DNA of 64,000 nt from Rhizomys pruinosus (taxonomy: Eukaryota; Chordata; Mammalia; Rodentia; Spalacidae): NCBI GenBank assembly GCA_009823505.1, contig VZQC01006589.1, forward strand, positions 1,944,689 to 2,008,688, written 5' to 3'. Positions 23,846 to 35,141 of the stretch are shown here, piece by piece (the stretch's first letter is position 1; every line of letters begins with the position of its first letter). The notes under the pieces were generated by a model. The model was not told the origin of the DNA. It was given only the letters and a program-made list of their open reading frames with translations, and made no database searches. Made by a program: the position numbers and the translations under genes.

Positions 23846-23864
23846 TGGCTCCCAGATGTGTGGC
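23846..23864 (+). promoter_or_regulatory. ERV primer binding site (Lys-like)
   Basis: TGGCTCCCAGATGTGTGGC begins two bases after the LTR end. It resembles the tRNA-Lys-type site of ERVK elements (TGGCGCCCAACGTGGGG) with several changes. Assignment to Lys is tentative. Confidence 0.5.
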
Positions 23865-24028
23865 TGGAGGAAATCCTGACAAATTTGGTATGCAAACCTC
23901 CAAATCTTCCCTTTTTCTTCTCAAATCTCCCCTCTCTCTCTCCTCTCTATCTTAACATCTATGTTTTGCCATGGAGCAAACTCTCGTGCTTATTTGGATG
24001 GATAGGAGGCCAATCTGGGAACACATGG

Positions 24029-24385
24029 TGTGGTGTTTTGAATGAGTGTCCCCCATAGGCTTTAAGTATTCAGACATTTTGTCTCCAGTTGGTGGCACTG
24101 TTCTTGAATGTCTTAGAAGGTGTGGCTGTGCTGGAGGAAGTACGTTATTGGGGGCAGGCTTAGTGAGTTTAACAAGCCTTGCGGTGTCCAGTCTCTCTCT
24201 CTACTTCCTGTGCTCTTGTGAGATGTGACCCTTGGCTTGCTGCTCCAGCCCCAGCCACCATGCTTCCTGCCACAATGGACTCTGATTCCCTGGAACCATG
24301 AATCATAAGATCAAATAAACTCTTCCTTTTATAAGTTCCCTTGCTCATGGTGGTTTATCACAGCAACAGGATAGTGACTAATACA
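24029..24385 (+). repeat. MaLR 5' LTR
   Basis: Contains CCCCCATAGGCTTTAAGTAT, AGAAGGTGTGGCTGTGCTGG and, near the 3' end, the poly(A) signal region (CAAATAAACTCTTCC near 24313). Nearly identical to 25812-26167. Confidence 0.92.
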
Positions 24386-24391
24386 GTTATT

Positions 24392-24409
24392 TGGTACCAG
24401 AAAGTGGGC
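24392..24409 (+). promoter_or_regulatory. MaLR primer binding site (tRNA-Leu type)
   Basis: TGGTACCAGAAAGTGGGC starts six bases after the LTR. It is close to the 3' end complement of tRNA-Leu, the usual ERVL/MaLR primer. Confidence 0.75.
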
Positions 24410-25811
24410 TGTTGGCTGTGAAGAACCTGACCATGTGGATGTTTGGAGAAATGTTTGGAACTTTGGGCCAGAAAAGCTGTTGACTACTGTAAGCAGAGCT
24501 TAAGGGGCCATTCTAGTAGAAACCTGGAAGAAAGCATTGCTGCAAAAAAATGTGGTTTCAGAGGAAAATAAAAACTTGGGCAGCAACTGGAATATTTTGA
24601 TAAAGAGTCTGGCAGCAGTTTGCCCACAGCCCAAATGCCTGCCTGATGCTAAATTGAAAAGCAATGGACTAATGTCTTTGGCAGAGGATATTTCAATGTA
24701 GAAATGGTGGCGTGGCTATTGATGGTGAATATTGTGCAGATCTACAGTGAAGAAGAGCAGATGAGGCAGAAAGAAATGCAGAATATACAGTTTGGATCTG
24801 AAAACCCGCACTAGGAAGATTAAACGTGTGGCCAAGGCATGTGAAGGAGAGGTTCCTTTTGATAAGGAGACTAAAGTGATTAAGGAGAGGCCTAGCTATT
24901 TACAAGTAAACAATGGGAAAGGTGAGATTAAAGTGATTATGGAGAGGCCTCGAGATTTACGAGTAAACAACAGAATCAGTACCTTCAGGGCAAGACCTTA
25001 GCTGGACAACACCTAGCTAAGCCTCCAATTTTTGAAAGGAAAATACTGAAAGAGTTTTCTACTCCAACAAGTCCAGGGCAGAGAAAATTTGCAAATGTGG
25101 TTAAAGTAGGAAAGAGTCCATTCCAAACCTGCAGCCAAACTCTGCAATTTCATTCACGTGGTACTGGCTTTAGAGGCATAAAGTTTGCAAGAGTGAAGGG
25201 GTCATCAGTTCTTCCTCCACAGTTTCAGAGAGCAGCCAAGGCTAGGCAGAGTGCAGCAAGGGCATCCCTGAATAAAGAAGGCCCTGATAGGCCATTGCGT
25301 GAAGCTGTGAATGTGAAGCCTGGTTGGCAGCGGAGACCCCAAGAAGACATTCGGGATGCCAGAGCTGTGAGATATTTGACAAGGAGAGCTGCATACAGGG
25401 AGTGGTTCCAGCCCAAGAAAGAGATGTATGTTGCAAGCAAAGCTGGAAGAGCTGAGCCATCTAAGCCCTTTGGAAGTCAATTCCCAGAAGTTGTACATGG
25501 AGTTACTGGACTTGGTGTTTGCTCTGCTGGTTTTTGGTCTTGTTTTGGTCCAGTATTTCCTATGCCTCTATTCCTCCCTTTTGGAATGGGAATGTGTATT
25601 CAGTTCCACTGTATGTTGGGAGTATGTAATTTGTCTTTTGATTTTACAGGAGCTTACAGTTAAGAGATTGGCCTGTGTCTCAGAAGAGATTTTGGACGAT
25701 AGACTTTTGAATAGAATTCAGACTGGTAAAGACTATGGGGACTTTTAATGTTGGACTAAATGCATTTTGCATTTTATATGGTCAGGAGCCTATGGGGGCC
25801 AGGGAGTGGAA
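24410..25811 (+). other. MaLR internal region, non-coding
   Basis: About 1.4 kb, the usual length of MT-type internal sequence. It holds a 188-codon open frame at 25097-25663 with a basic first half (for example REAVNVKPGWQRRPQEDIRD) and a hydrophobic end. I recognise no domain, and MaLR interiors are known to lack working gag or pol, so the frame is not called a gene. Purine-rich GGGCCAGGGAGTGGAA at 25796-25811 serves as the polypurine tract. Confidence 0.75.
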
Positions 25812-26167
25812 TGTGGTGGTTTGAATGAGAGTCCCCCATAGGCTTTAAATATTTGGACATTTTGTCTCCAGTTGGTGGCACTCTTCTTGGAGGTCTTAGA
25901 AGGTGTGGCTGTGCTGGAGGAAGTATGTTATTGGGGGCCGGCTTAGTGAGTTTAACAATCCTTGAGGTCTCCATTCTCTCTCTACTTCCGGTGCTCATTG
26001 TGAGATGTGACCCTCGGCTTGCTGCTCAAGCCCCAGCCACCATGCTTCCTGCCACAATGGACTCTGATTCTCTGGAACCGTCAATCATAAGCTCAAATAA
26101 ACTCTTCCTTTTATAAGTTCCCTTGCTCGTGGTGGTTTATCACAGCAACAGAAAAATGACTAATACA
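25812..26167 (+). repeat. MaLR 3' LTR
   Basis: Starts TGTGGTGGTTTGAATGAGAG and ends GACTAATACA, followed by the duplicated CATGG. Confidence 0.92.
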
Positions 26168-27539
26168 CATGGTTTGCACAAATGGAGGAAACTGGCATAT
26201 CCTTGGCCTGGTTCCATTTTGTCTGCACACATGGAAGCCATGGAGACTGGTTTAATCATTTCATCCCCCCCAGGCATGTGCCTCCTATCTTAGACACTCC
26301 TGCAGACTATAAAAGTGAATGACTTCCAGGCTGAGTTTAATATTAAGTCTTAGTAGCCATGCTTAGCCTTGGAATAATTTTTCATAAATTTACAGGCCTA
26401 AAATAAAACTTTGGGGTTTTAATTTTCAAAAACATGTCTTGATCTCCTACTGTGAGAAACCAGTTTCTCAGGCTCAGCTCCAGCTTAACTCTTTCAGATG
26501 CTAATTCCCCCAGGCTCGCTCTAGCTTTCTGCTCAGATCAGAACATAGGTTTCTGTGATGTAAATTTATGAGTATTCACCACTTAGCTACATTTTCCTTA
26601 GGAACAAATACTCTCTTGAAAGTTGTTTAATTCTAAAAGTTTTTTTAAATCTCTGTTTCAACCTGCTTTTAGATAAAATTGTATTGCACTCTTGGCTTCT
26701 TGTGGATTTGGGGGGTAACTATTTCTGAATCTCTAACTCTTCCTACTTAAACCTTTGTGGATCCAAAATTGGAGTTCAGCTAAGCTTTAAGTCTTAAGTA
26801 ATTCAAATCCATCTCAGCATGTTTAACTTAAAATGTAATATTTTTATTTAACCCCAGGTACCCTAGATATCTTTTGAGTAAAAATATGTGCACAATTAAA
26901 ATTAATTGGTTGGTTTATTTTTCATTTTGGTCTTTTTAATGTGTTTCACCTTCAAGATTTTTCCCACAGAATTCCTGATTACATGTGGCTTGTGCTCTGG
27001 TGCCACCTGCCTGCTGAGGGCATACCAGCCTCAGAACTGAGCACATGATGTTTTAATAACAATTTAGCTAAATCATGCCTACATTTAATTTAAACTGCCT
27101 TTTAAAATTTGACTTAAAGTAACACAGTCTTTTAATTTCAGCATTTTAGAGACAAAAACAGATGGATTTCTATGGAGCTTATAGGACCTGGTGTTCTAAC
27201 AAAAGACACTTGCTCCCATAAACTGTTTTCTTTTTTTTTAATAACTATTAGTAAAATCCTCTTTAACAGCATAAATTAATATTTTGGATCAGTTTAAATC
27301 AAACTTTTTTTTAAAATACTGTTTTATGTTTCTCTTTAAGCCCACCTTAAAACTGTGTATAGTGGGAGTTAATGCATGTTTGTACTTTTAGTTAATCCTA
27401 CAGCTTTAAAACTAATTAGGATCCAACTCTAAACAAAGATAAATAGATTCAACTCATAAGGACTGTTTGTTTTATACCTCTTAATGTTAACAATTTGATA
27501 TTGGGTTTATATAAATTTTACTATGTATTTATTCAGTTT

Positions 27540-27800
27540 AATGATAAATTATTGTTGATTATTATTGGCAATTTTTCTTGACAGACATAATTTTTGTTGT
27601 TATTGATAATAATTGCTAATAATAATTAATTGTTATTATTGTTGATAATTATTATTAATAAGGATTAAAATTAATGATAATAGTTGTGACTGGTAATAAT
27701 TATTAATTATTATTGATAATAACTTTAATGGTTATTATAATTATTATAATTGTTATTGTTATGGTTGTTAAGATTGTTGATAAATATTCTTATTATTCCA
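27540..27800. repeat. Degenerate (TTA/ATT)-rich low-complexity tract
   Basis: Built largely of TTATTA, ATAATT and GATAAT words with interruptions. Probably a decayed trinucleotide microsatellite. Confidence 0.8.
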
Positions 27801-28635
27801 ACAGTCCTTAATAAGAAGACAAGATAAATCAGTCCAAGACTACAAACAACTGTGAACTATTTACTTTTGGGCACCTCTGTAAATAGGACAGGGACACTTA
27901 GACTTAGGGATAGTTAACCAGTAAGGACAGGATAGGGAAAAAAAGAATAAGAATAGAATTTAAGGATACTTAATTAAAGCCAGGTGGTTGGGAATGGGCC
28001 TAAGAGGTGGCATATGGATCTCAGCTGTTTTGTGTGTTACTAGGACATATTCTAATTATGTAAAAAATAACCCTATGACAAATTATAAAAATAATTTTGT
28101 GTGTTTCTCATTGAATATCAAACAATAATGTGATTTCTCTCTCTTACGGGTCAACTTAACAATCTTTTCTTTATTACATATGTGTGTATGTGAATGTATG
28201 TGTGCATGCACATGTGTGTATGGATGTGTGTACTTGTTCTAAATATATTTTTAATATTAGCATCCATAAAACTAGTAAGAAATTGCCTCTGAGTTGGAAT
28301 TTGGCCCTTCCTTCTCAAGATGCAGGTTTATAATTAAACAGCCAATGCATAATTCAGTTTCAACAAAGGTTATGGGTTGATTATCTACTAGAAATAATAA
28401 CAATTTATTGGACATCTTAATGGGTATACACTGCCACCTACTTGTTACACCCCTTCAACATCTGAAACAAAGATACAAACAAGTTTTCATGTATTAAAGT
28501 TTTGAGTCTTTGGGGATATAGTTTAGTAAAAAAAAAAAATTCTGGAACTTCCATCACCATTATCTGAGGAGTCCCCCAAATCATTAATTTCTGTGTACAT
28601 GCTAGGTCATTTCTTGCATAGGGCTTATGATGGTC

Positions 28636-28824
28636 GCTAGCAAGTTCTGACTAGAGACAGGCCTGCAGCTGGCCACCCGTCTGTGAGACTTGGGGGTGTG
28701 GATCCCTGACAGGTTGGTTTTAAGTGTGTGTTGATTTGGCTAGCTGGTTTCTGACTGGACAGAGGCCTGCAGCTGGCCACCAGTCTGTGAGATCTGGGGG
28801 TGTGCATCCCTGATAGGTGGGTTT
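28636..28824 (+). repeat. Direct repeat of about 85 bp, two copies
   Basis: Both copies share CAGGCCTGCAGCTGGCCACC or a near variant, then GTCTGTGAGA, GGGGGTGTG and ATCCCTGA. Copy starts are at about 28636 and 28739 (period 103 bp). Found only in this ERV interior in the window. Confidence 0.82.
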
Positions 28825-30275
28825 TATTCACCCATAGAAGGGCAGTGGCTGATGCCTAAGGCCAAAAGCCTGAGTCAGGATGAGTAAGCAAGGCCAGGCT
28901 GGGCTGCAGAGGCTGAAGTTCTGCATTCTATCTTTAGCTCCCAGGAGAAGCTGATGGCACCTCCTTCCCCTCCCTTTGATCCTACCACAGGGTAGGATAA
29001 AAACATCAATCATTCAATCAGAACCCAACATAGTAGATTTCCAGTAACAACTTTGGGATTAAATGCACACAAATGTTCTCTATATTTTTCTGTATAGTAT
29101 TATCTATGGCATTACTTTTGCCTACAAGATATAAAGGCCAATAGACAGACCATTTAAATAGACTTGCTGCACCATTACACCTTGGTTCCGGTTTATAGGT
29201 ATGTGTAACACAGCTGCCTTTTAAATATCTATAGGTTAAAATATAAAATTTAAAAAACAAAAAGGGGGAGGGGTTGAGTACTCCCTCTGGGATACAGTCA
29301 AATAGAAAACTCTGTATTCCAAACATTTTGATAAATTTTCAATTTTGAAATCTTAAAACTAACTATGAGAAAAGATTTGCATGTTCCCACAGGTCAAAAC
29401 ATCACCACCTTTAAGGCCTGAAAAAGGTACAGCTTTGGATTGTACAGGATGGACCAAGAAATACCAGCAGACAAGTTGGTCCATCTAAGCATCAAGAGGG
29501 AATAAAACTTCATACTGCCTGAGCCACAGGTACCAAACATCTTTAAATTCTATTTAAAACAACTGTTTATAATATGTTCTAACGAAGTTTATTTTCCAGG
29601 TGCTAAATTTTGATTAAAAAAAACCTTTTTACCTCTCTTTTTTATAGAAGAAAACAAATTATGATGGTAATGGAATTGTTCCTTAACTGCAATACAGCCA
29701 ACTGCTATGGTAACGATTTCTCATGGGGCATATATAGCCAGGGTTTAATTAAATGATGAGCATAAAGACTGTAAAAGAAAGTTTTATTCAGACTAGACAG
29801 TAGTGGAAAAATCTTTAAAGGCTTGATAATTTAGCAAATGTGTTAATAGAAAAAGCTTTGGTACCAGCAATGGGTCATTCTGCCAAAGAAGCATTGGGTG
29901 GGGGCTAACACCCTCCCAAATAAAGGTTATTTGTCTACAAATTGGGGTACACACATGTGGCCATTAAGATCCAGCTGTCAAAGACCTAGTGTGATAACAG
30001 AAAGAACATAGAGACCATGCTTGCAAGTGGACAGTTGGTCTCTGAAATGTCAGAGAGCATTACCAAGTCCACTGGAAATAAAAAAATATTGGTCTCATTG
30101 ACTCAAGCAAGACTCATTACTATTCCACACCTGCCTGGAAACCATCATACAGCTAGTGGCCACAAAATTTACCCCAAACCTAAATGGCTACTAGCCCACT
30201 CATTTGGGGTAATGACATATGGCTTGTATTAAACCTCTAGTAATTAAAAACAGTATAAAAAAGCCTTAGTGCCTG

Positions 30276-30497
30276 GGACTGGAGAGATGGCCTAGTGGTT
30301 GAGAGCACTGATTGCTCTTGCAGAGGACCCAGGTTCAATTGCCAGCACCCACATGGTGGTTGAGAACCATCTTTAACTTCAGTTCCAGGGGAATCAGACA
30401 CCCTCTTTTGATCTCCACGGCACTGCACCACATGGGTGCACAGACCTACATGCAGACAGTACATTCATACACATACAAAAATAAATAAAAAATTTTT
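30276..30497 (+). mobile_element. B2-type SINE in ERV interior
   Basis: Complete B2 with imperfect duplications AAAAGCCTTAGTGCCTGG (ending 30275) and AAAAGCTTTAGTACCTAG (from about 30499). Confidence 0.92.
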
Positions 30498-31170
30498 AAA
30501 AAGCTTTAGTACCTAGACTAATAACCATTTAAATATTTGTATCTGTGCCCACAGAGTAACTTGTCATGATAATCAATGCTATTTAAATGACTACTATCTC
30601 CCTGTTTATGCTTGTTAATAGGACTAAAAAAGGAATTCCTAAATAAACCACTAACCCATGGAACAGCCTGGACAGACCAGAATTCAGAGTGGCACCTCAA
30701 AGAAAAATAGACTGTTTTGCTTCTCATTCACTTCCACCCCTCGTCCCCAGAGGCCCAGGGATCAGATGTGGAAGAGCGGTGTGGTAGAATATAAGGGCTG
30801 AGGAGATAGGGGTTATTCCTGAGATCTCCAAAAATATGGAATGGACCCTTATTTGATCAATATGCTTATGCATACAAGCTTCTCCAATTGGACAATGGGG
30901 ACCATGGGTTGTTCAAAATTTGGGCATAGATACTTGCTAATTGGTTTTGCATGAATGTTAATTACATTCATTGCTTATGCTGGACAATTGGTTGACTTCA
31001 TGGTTGGGTTTTTATGATATTAATTGGCCTTTATGTAAAAAACAAGTCTCAGGGATGACCTGGCCCCACCCCCCACTGCCTGGCACTCAGAGCAGGCTTG
31101 AACAGCTGACTATTCAAAGCTCAGGTTCCTTTGTGTTGTTAGCCTCTCCCATAGACTCACCTGCCTCTCA
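30498..31170 (+). other. ERV interior, 3' end
   Basis: Non-coding by inspection. It leads directly into the polypurine tract and 3' LTR. Confidence 0.5.
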
Positions 31171-31194
31171 GAAAAAAAAAATTAAAGGATGAAA
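31171..31194 (+). promoter_or_regulatory. ERV polypurine tract
   Basis: Purine run of 24 bases (A10 core, then AAAGGATGAAA, with two T interruptions) immediately 5' of the TGTGGG of the 3' LTR, where plus-strand DNA synthesis would start. Confidence 0.75.
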
Positions 31195-31440
31195 TGTGGG
31201 AAAATTCAGTTAACTTGGCTAACCAATGGGACCTCCCTGATCACGCCCATGGGGTGGGATATAGTGAAACAGAGATTTAGGATTTGGCCCTCGGATGTGA
31301 GTCACACTGGCTATATAAGATGGCCATTTTTGGAAAAAAGCTCTCTGTATTTGGACACCATAACTATGCATTCATGTGCTGTACTTTCCTGCCATGTCTT
31401 CCATGTAGCTCACCCTGGGAATAAATGGGACACCCATCCA
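31195..31440 (+). repeat. ERV 3' LTR
   Basis: TGTGGGAAAATTCAGTTAAC to CACCCATCCA, 246 bp, with TATATAAG near 31314 and AATAAA near 31420. Aligns with the split 5' LTR with scattered differences. Confidence 0.88.
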
Positions 31441-34383
31441 TAGAGCCTATCTCAAAGAGACAAAATAAAAGAAATATAACATTAACATTGCTCAGTTTCC
31501 CTTACAAATAGGGATTTGGTGCTAGCATTCCACAAATGAGGGATATCATAATGGCTATCATAATATCATAATGGATAGCATAATGTCTTCTAGCTCCATC
31601 CATTTACCTGCAAAGTTCACAATGTTACCTTTCTTTACTGCTGCATAGACCTCCATTGTGTAGATGTACCACATTTTCTCTATCTATTCATTGGTTGAGG
31701 GGCACTTGGGTTCTTCCCTGTTGTGAAGAGAGCTTTAATAAATAAATATGGATGTGCATATATCTCTGCAGTAGGATAAGTATTGTGAGTATATACCCAA
31801 GAGTAGTATGACTGGGTCAGGTGCTAGGCTCATTTTGAGTATTTTAAGCATTCTCCACACTTCTTTCCATAGTGGTTGTATGAGTTTACAGCTCCACCAG
31901 CAGTGGATGAGTTCCCCTTTCCCCACAACCTCTAGCATTTGGTATCTTTTGTTTTCTTGATCCTAGCCAGTCTTATCGGAGATTATATATTAAAGTAGTC
32001 TTAGTTTGCATTTCTTTAATTATTAATGATGTTGAACACTTTTTAAGATGTTTCTCAGCCATCTTCACTTCCTCACTTGTGAAGTCTCTGTTCAGCTCTT
32101 TACTCCAGGTTTTGAGTGGGTCATTTGTTTTCTTATTCCTTTGTTTTTTGAGTAGTTTATATACTCTGGATGTTAATGCTGTCAGATGTATCACTGGTGA
32201 AGGTTTCCTCCCACTCTGTGGGTTTTCTCTTCACTTCCTTGATTGTTTCTTTTGACGTGCAGAAACTTTTGAGTTTAATGAGATCTGACTTCTCAATTGT
32301 TGACCTTATTTTCTGCGTAGCTGCTGTATGATTTAGAAAGACTTTTCCTATGCCTATGTCTTGTAGGTAGGTTACTGCCAACATTTCTTCTATCACCTTC
32401 AGAGTTGCAGATTTCATGTTGAGGTCCTTGATCCATTTGGAGTTGATATTTGTACAGGGTGAGAGGTTAGGGGTTTCATTTTATTCTTCTACAAGTGGTG
32501 GTCCAGTTTTGCCAATATCATTTGCTGAAGACATTGAGTCTTCATGGCCCCTTTGAGGTGGGTGAAATTGTATGTGCTCAAGTTTGGACCTTCAGTTTTG
32601 TTCCACTGGCCTATGGGGTCTGTTTTTGTGCCAGTACAAGGCTGTTTTTATGGCTATAGCCCAGTAATATAGTTTGAAATATGGTATAGTGATTCCCGCT
32701 ATATTGCTCTTTTCACTCAGGGTTACTTTAGCTATTTGGGGTCTTTTGTATTTCCATATGAATTTAAGGATTCTTTTTTCCTATTCTGTGAGGAAAGCCA
32801 TGGGGATTTTAATTGGGATTGCATTGAATATGTATATTAATTTAGATATAATGGATATTTGTACTATATTAATTTTTCCAATCCATGAGCATGGGAGGTC
32901 TTTCCATCTTCTGATGTCTTCTTCAGTCTCTGTCTTCAGGGGGTTATAATTTTGGTTGTAGAGATCTTTGGTATCTTTTGTTAAGTTTGTTCCTAGGTAT
33001 TTTATTGGTTTTGAGGCTATTGTGATTGGGAAGTTCTCCTTGTATTCCTTCTTCAGTTGCTTGTTGTTGATATAAAGAAAGGCAACTGATTTTTCTGGGT
33101 TAATTTTGTGTCCCGTCAATTTGCTGAAACTCTTAATCGTTTCTAGAAGTTTTATGGTGCTGTTTTTAGCATCCCTTAGGTAAACAATCATATTGTATGC
33201 AAAAAGGGATAGTTTGACTTCCTCTTTTCCAGTTAGTACTCCTTTAATTTCCTTTTCTTGCCTTACTGCCCCAGCCAGTGTTTCAGGCACTATACTGAAG
33301 AGGAGAAGCAACAGGGGGCAGCCTTGCCGAGTTCCTACCTTTAAGGGAAATCCTTCTAACTTTTCTCCATTTAGGATGATGTTGGCTGTGGTTTTGTTTT
33401 GTTTTGTTTTTTATATGGCTTTGATTACATTGAGGAATGATCCCTATTGTCCAGTTCCCTCTAGAACTTTAAGCATGAAGTGATGCTGGATTTTGCCAAA
33501 GGCTTTTTCTGCATCAATTGAGATGATCTGATCATGTGGTTTTTGTCTTTCAGTCTATTTATGTGTTTTATGATATTTACTGATTTTTGTATGTTCAACC
33601 ATCCCTGCATCTCTGGGATGAATCCAACTTGGTCATGATGGATGAGCTTTTTTGATGTGGGTCTGTATGTGGTTTGCAAGTATTTTGTTGAGAATTTTTG
33701 CATCTGAGTTCATTAATGAGATGGGACTATAGTTCTTTTTTTTTGGTTGTACCCTTGCCTGGTTTTGGTATTAGAGTGATGCTGGCTTCAAAGAAGGATT
33801 TGGGAGATTTCCCTCCGCTTGTATCCTTCTGAACAGTTTGAGTAATAATAGTTGTAAGTCCTCTTTAAATGTTTTATAGAATTCTGCTGTGAAACCATCT
33901 GGGCCTGGGATTATTTTTTTTTAGTAGGGATATCTCTTATTACATTTTCAATTTCTTCATATATTATGGGTCTGTTTAAGCTGTCAATCTCTTCTTGGTT
34001 TAGCTTTGGTGATTCCAAGGATTTCAGATATTAATCCATTTCCCTTAGGTTTTCAAATTTAGCAAAGTATAGGTTTTTGAAGTATTCCCATATGATTATC
34101 TGGATCTTTTCACTGTCTGTTGTGATATTTCCCTTTTCATCATGAATTCTATTGATTTGGAGTTGCTCTTTCTTTCTTTTGGTTAACTGGGCTAGAGGTC
34201 TGTCTATCTTGTTTATTCTTTCAAAGAACCAACTTTTGGATTTGTTGATTTTTTGTATTGTTTTCATTGATTTCTGCTCTGATTTTTGTTATTTCTTCCT
34301 GTCTGTTGCGCTTAGTGTTCATTTGTTGTTGTCTTTCAACTGTTTTTAGATGCAGTGTTAGCTAATTTATTTGTGCTTTTTCT

Positions 34384-34413
34384 GTTTTGTTTGTTTGTTT
34401 GTTTGTTTGTTTA
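34384..34413 (+). repeat. (GTTT)n microsatellite
   Basis: About seven GTTT units inside L1 copy 3. Confidence 0.9.
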
Positions 34414-34463
34414 TGTAGGCACCCAGGGCTGTAAACTTACTTCCCTCTTAGGACTGCTTTTTG

Positions 34464-34622
34464 TTTTTGTTTTTGTTTTTTGGTATTTTCAAGACAGGGT
34501 CTCCCTGTAGCCACAGCTGTCCTAGAACTCACTCTATAGACCAGGCTGGCCTTGAACTCAAAGATCCACTTGCCTCTCCCTCCCAAGTGCTAGGATTAAA
34601 GGTGTGTGTCACCATGCCTGGC
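34464..34622 (-). mobile_element. B1 SINE in L1 copy 3
   Basis: B1 read as reverse complement, with (GTTTTT)-rich A-tail at 34464-34484. GACTGCTTTTT flanks it near 34452 and 34646. About 23 extra bases lie between the B1 5' end and the second copy. Confidence 0.9.
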
Positions 34623-35141
34623 TTTTTATATATTTTTTTTGGTATGACTGCTTTTTAAAGTGTCCCATAGGTTGTGTTGTATTGTACTGTCATTGTTGTT
34701 TAGTTCTTTCTTTATCTCTTCCTGACCCATTCATTATTCAGGAGGGTATTGTTTAGTCTCCATGTGTTCGTGTAGGTAGTAGGGCTTATCCTGGTGTTGA
34801 TATTGAGCTTTATTGCACTGTGGTCTGATAGAATGGATGAAATTATTTCAATTTTTTTATTTGTTGAGGGTTTTTTTTCTGTGTCCCAGTATGTGGTCAA
34901 TTTTGGAGAATGTTCCATGGGGTGCTGAGTAGAAAGCGTATTCTCTGGTGTTTAGGTGAAATATTCGGTAGATGTCTGTGAGGTCTATTTGGTGTATTGT
35001 ATTGTTCAGTTCAGATGTCTCTGTTTATTCTTTGTCAGTTATTCTTTAAGAACTTTGCTTATATCAACTTTATATATTCTGACTCAGAACTGTCCATTTC
35101 CCTGAGTCAACTGTCATCTAAACAAAAACCTTCTGTTTTGT

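Larger units (their letters stand above)
24029..26167 (+). mobile_element. Complete MT-type MaLR retrotransposon
   Basis: MaLRs are non-autonomous ERVL relatives very active in rodents. LTRs of 357 bp (24029-24385) and 356 bp (25812-26167) begin TGTGGTG and end AATACA. The primer binding site is at 24392, a purine-rich tract lies just before the second LTR, and a perfect 5-bp duplication CATGG (24024-24028 and 26168-26172) flanks the element. The LTRs are close to identical by eye, so the insertion is not ancient. It sits in the ERV interior in the same orientation. Confidence 0.92.
26173..30275 (+). other. ERV interior, 3' of the MaLR, no recognisable genes
   Basis: About 4.1 kb between the MaLR and a B2 SINE. 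I can read no gag, protease, reverse transcriptase or envelope motif in any frame. 26260-26430 looks LTR-like (ACTATAAAAGTGAATGAC, then AAAATAAAACTTTGGGGTTT) and may be a fragment of another LTR. 27540-27800 is AT-rich simple sequence. 28636-28824 is a direct repeat. Confidence 0.5.
17269..31440 (+). mobile_element. ERV2/ERVK-like LTR retrotransposon, probably non-autonomous
   Basis: Structure: 5' LTR (17269-17420 plus 23750-23843), primer binding site (23846-23864), interior (23865-31170), polypurine tract (31171-31194) and 3' LTR (31195-31440). Both LTRs are 246 bp once the L1 in the 5' copy is removed. The flanking B1 shows a 6-bp duplication with one mismatch (GACCCT at 17263, GAGCCT at 31443), as expected for ERVK-type integrases. 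The interior, about 5.2 kb without the MaLR, has no gag, pro, pol or env frame that I can recognise. It resembles early-transposon (ETn)-style elements that borrow proteins from relatives; that comparison is inference. Confidence 0.78.
16633..35036 (-). mobile_element. 5'-truncated L1 (L1 copy 3), outer layer of the nest
   Basis: The 3' UTR (type A) occupies 16633-17136 and stops at AAAAGAAATATAA. The same motif resumes at 31467 and continues without loss into the end of ORF2 and back through the reverse transcriptase to the endonuclease region, ending at 35036. Removing 17137-31479 restores a continuous L1 3' UTR when compared with L1 copy 2. Its own body is therefore about 4 kb, truncated in the endonuclease domain and lacking ORF1 and the 5' UTR. 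It also holds a B1 (34464-34622). Confidence 0.88.
31480..35036 (-). pseudogene. L1 copy 3 ORF2, 5'-truncated and broken
   Basis: The minus strand shows the ORF2 C-terminal region (31735-32420), reverse transcriptase (32780-33700), the segment between endonuclease and reverse transcriptase (33900-34270) and the end of the endonuclease domain (34700-35036). The catalytic motif reads FAYNMIV (33187-33216) where L1 copy 1 has FADDMII, so both catalytic aspartates are changed. There are many frameshifts. A B1 (34464-34622) interrupts it. Confidence 0.88.
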
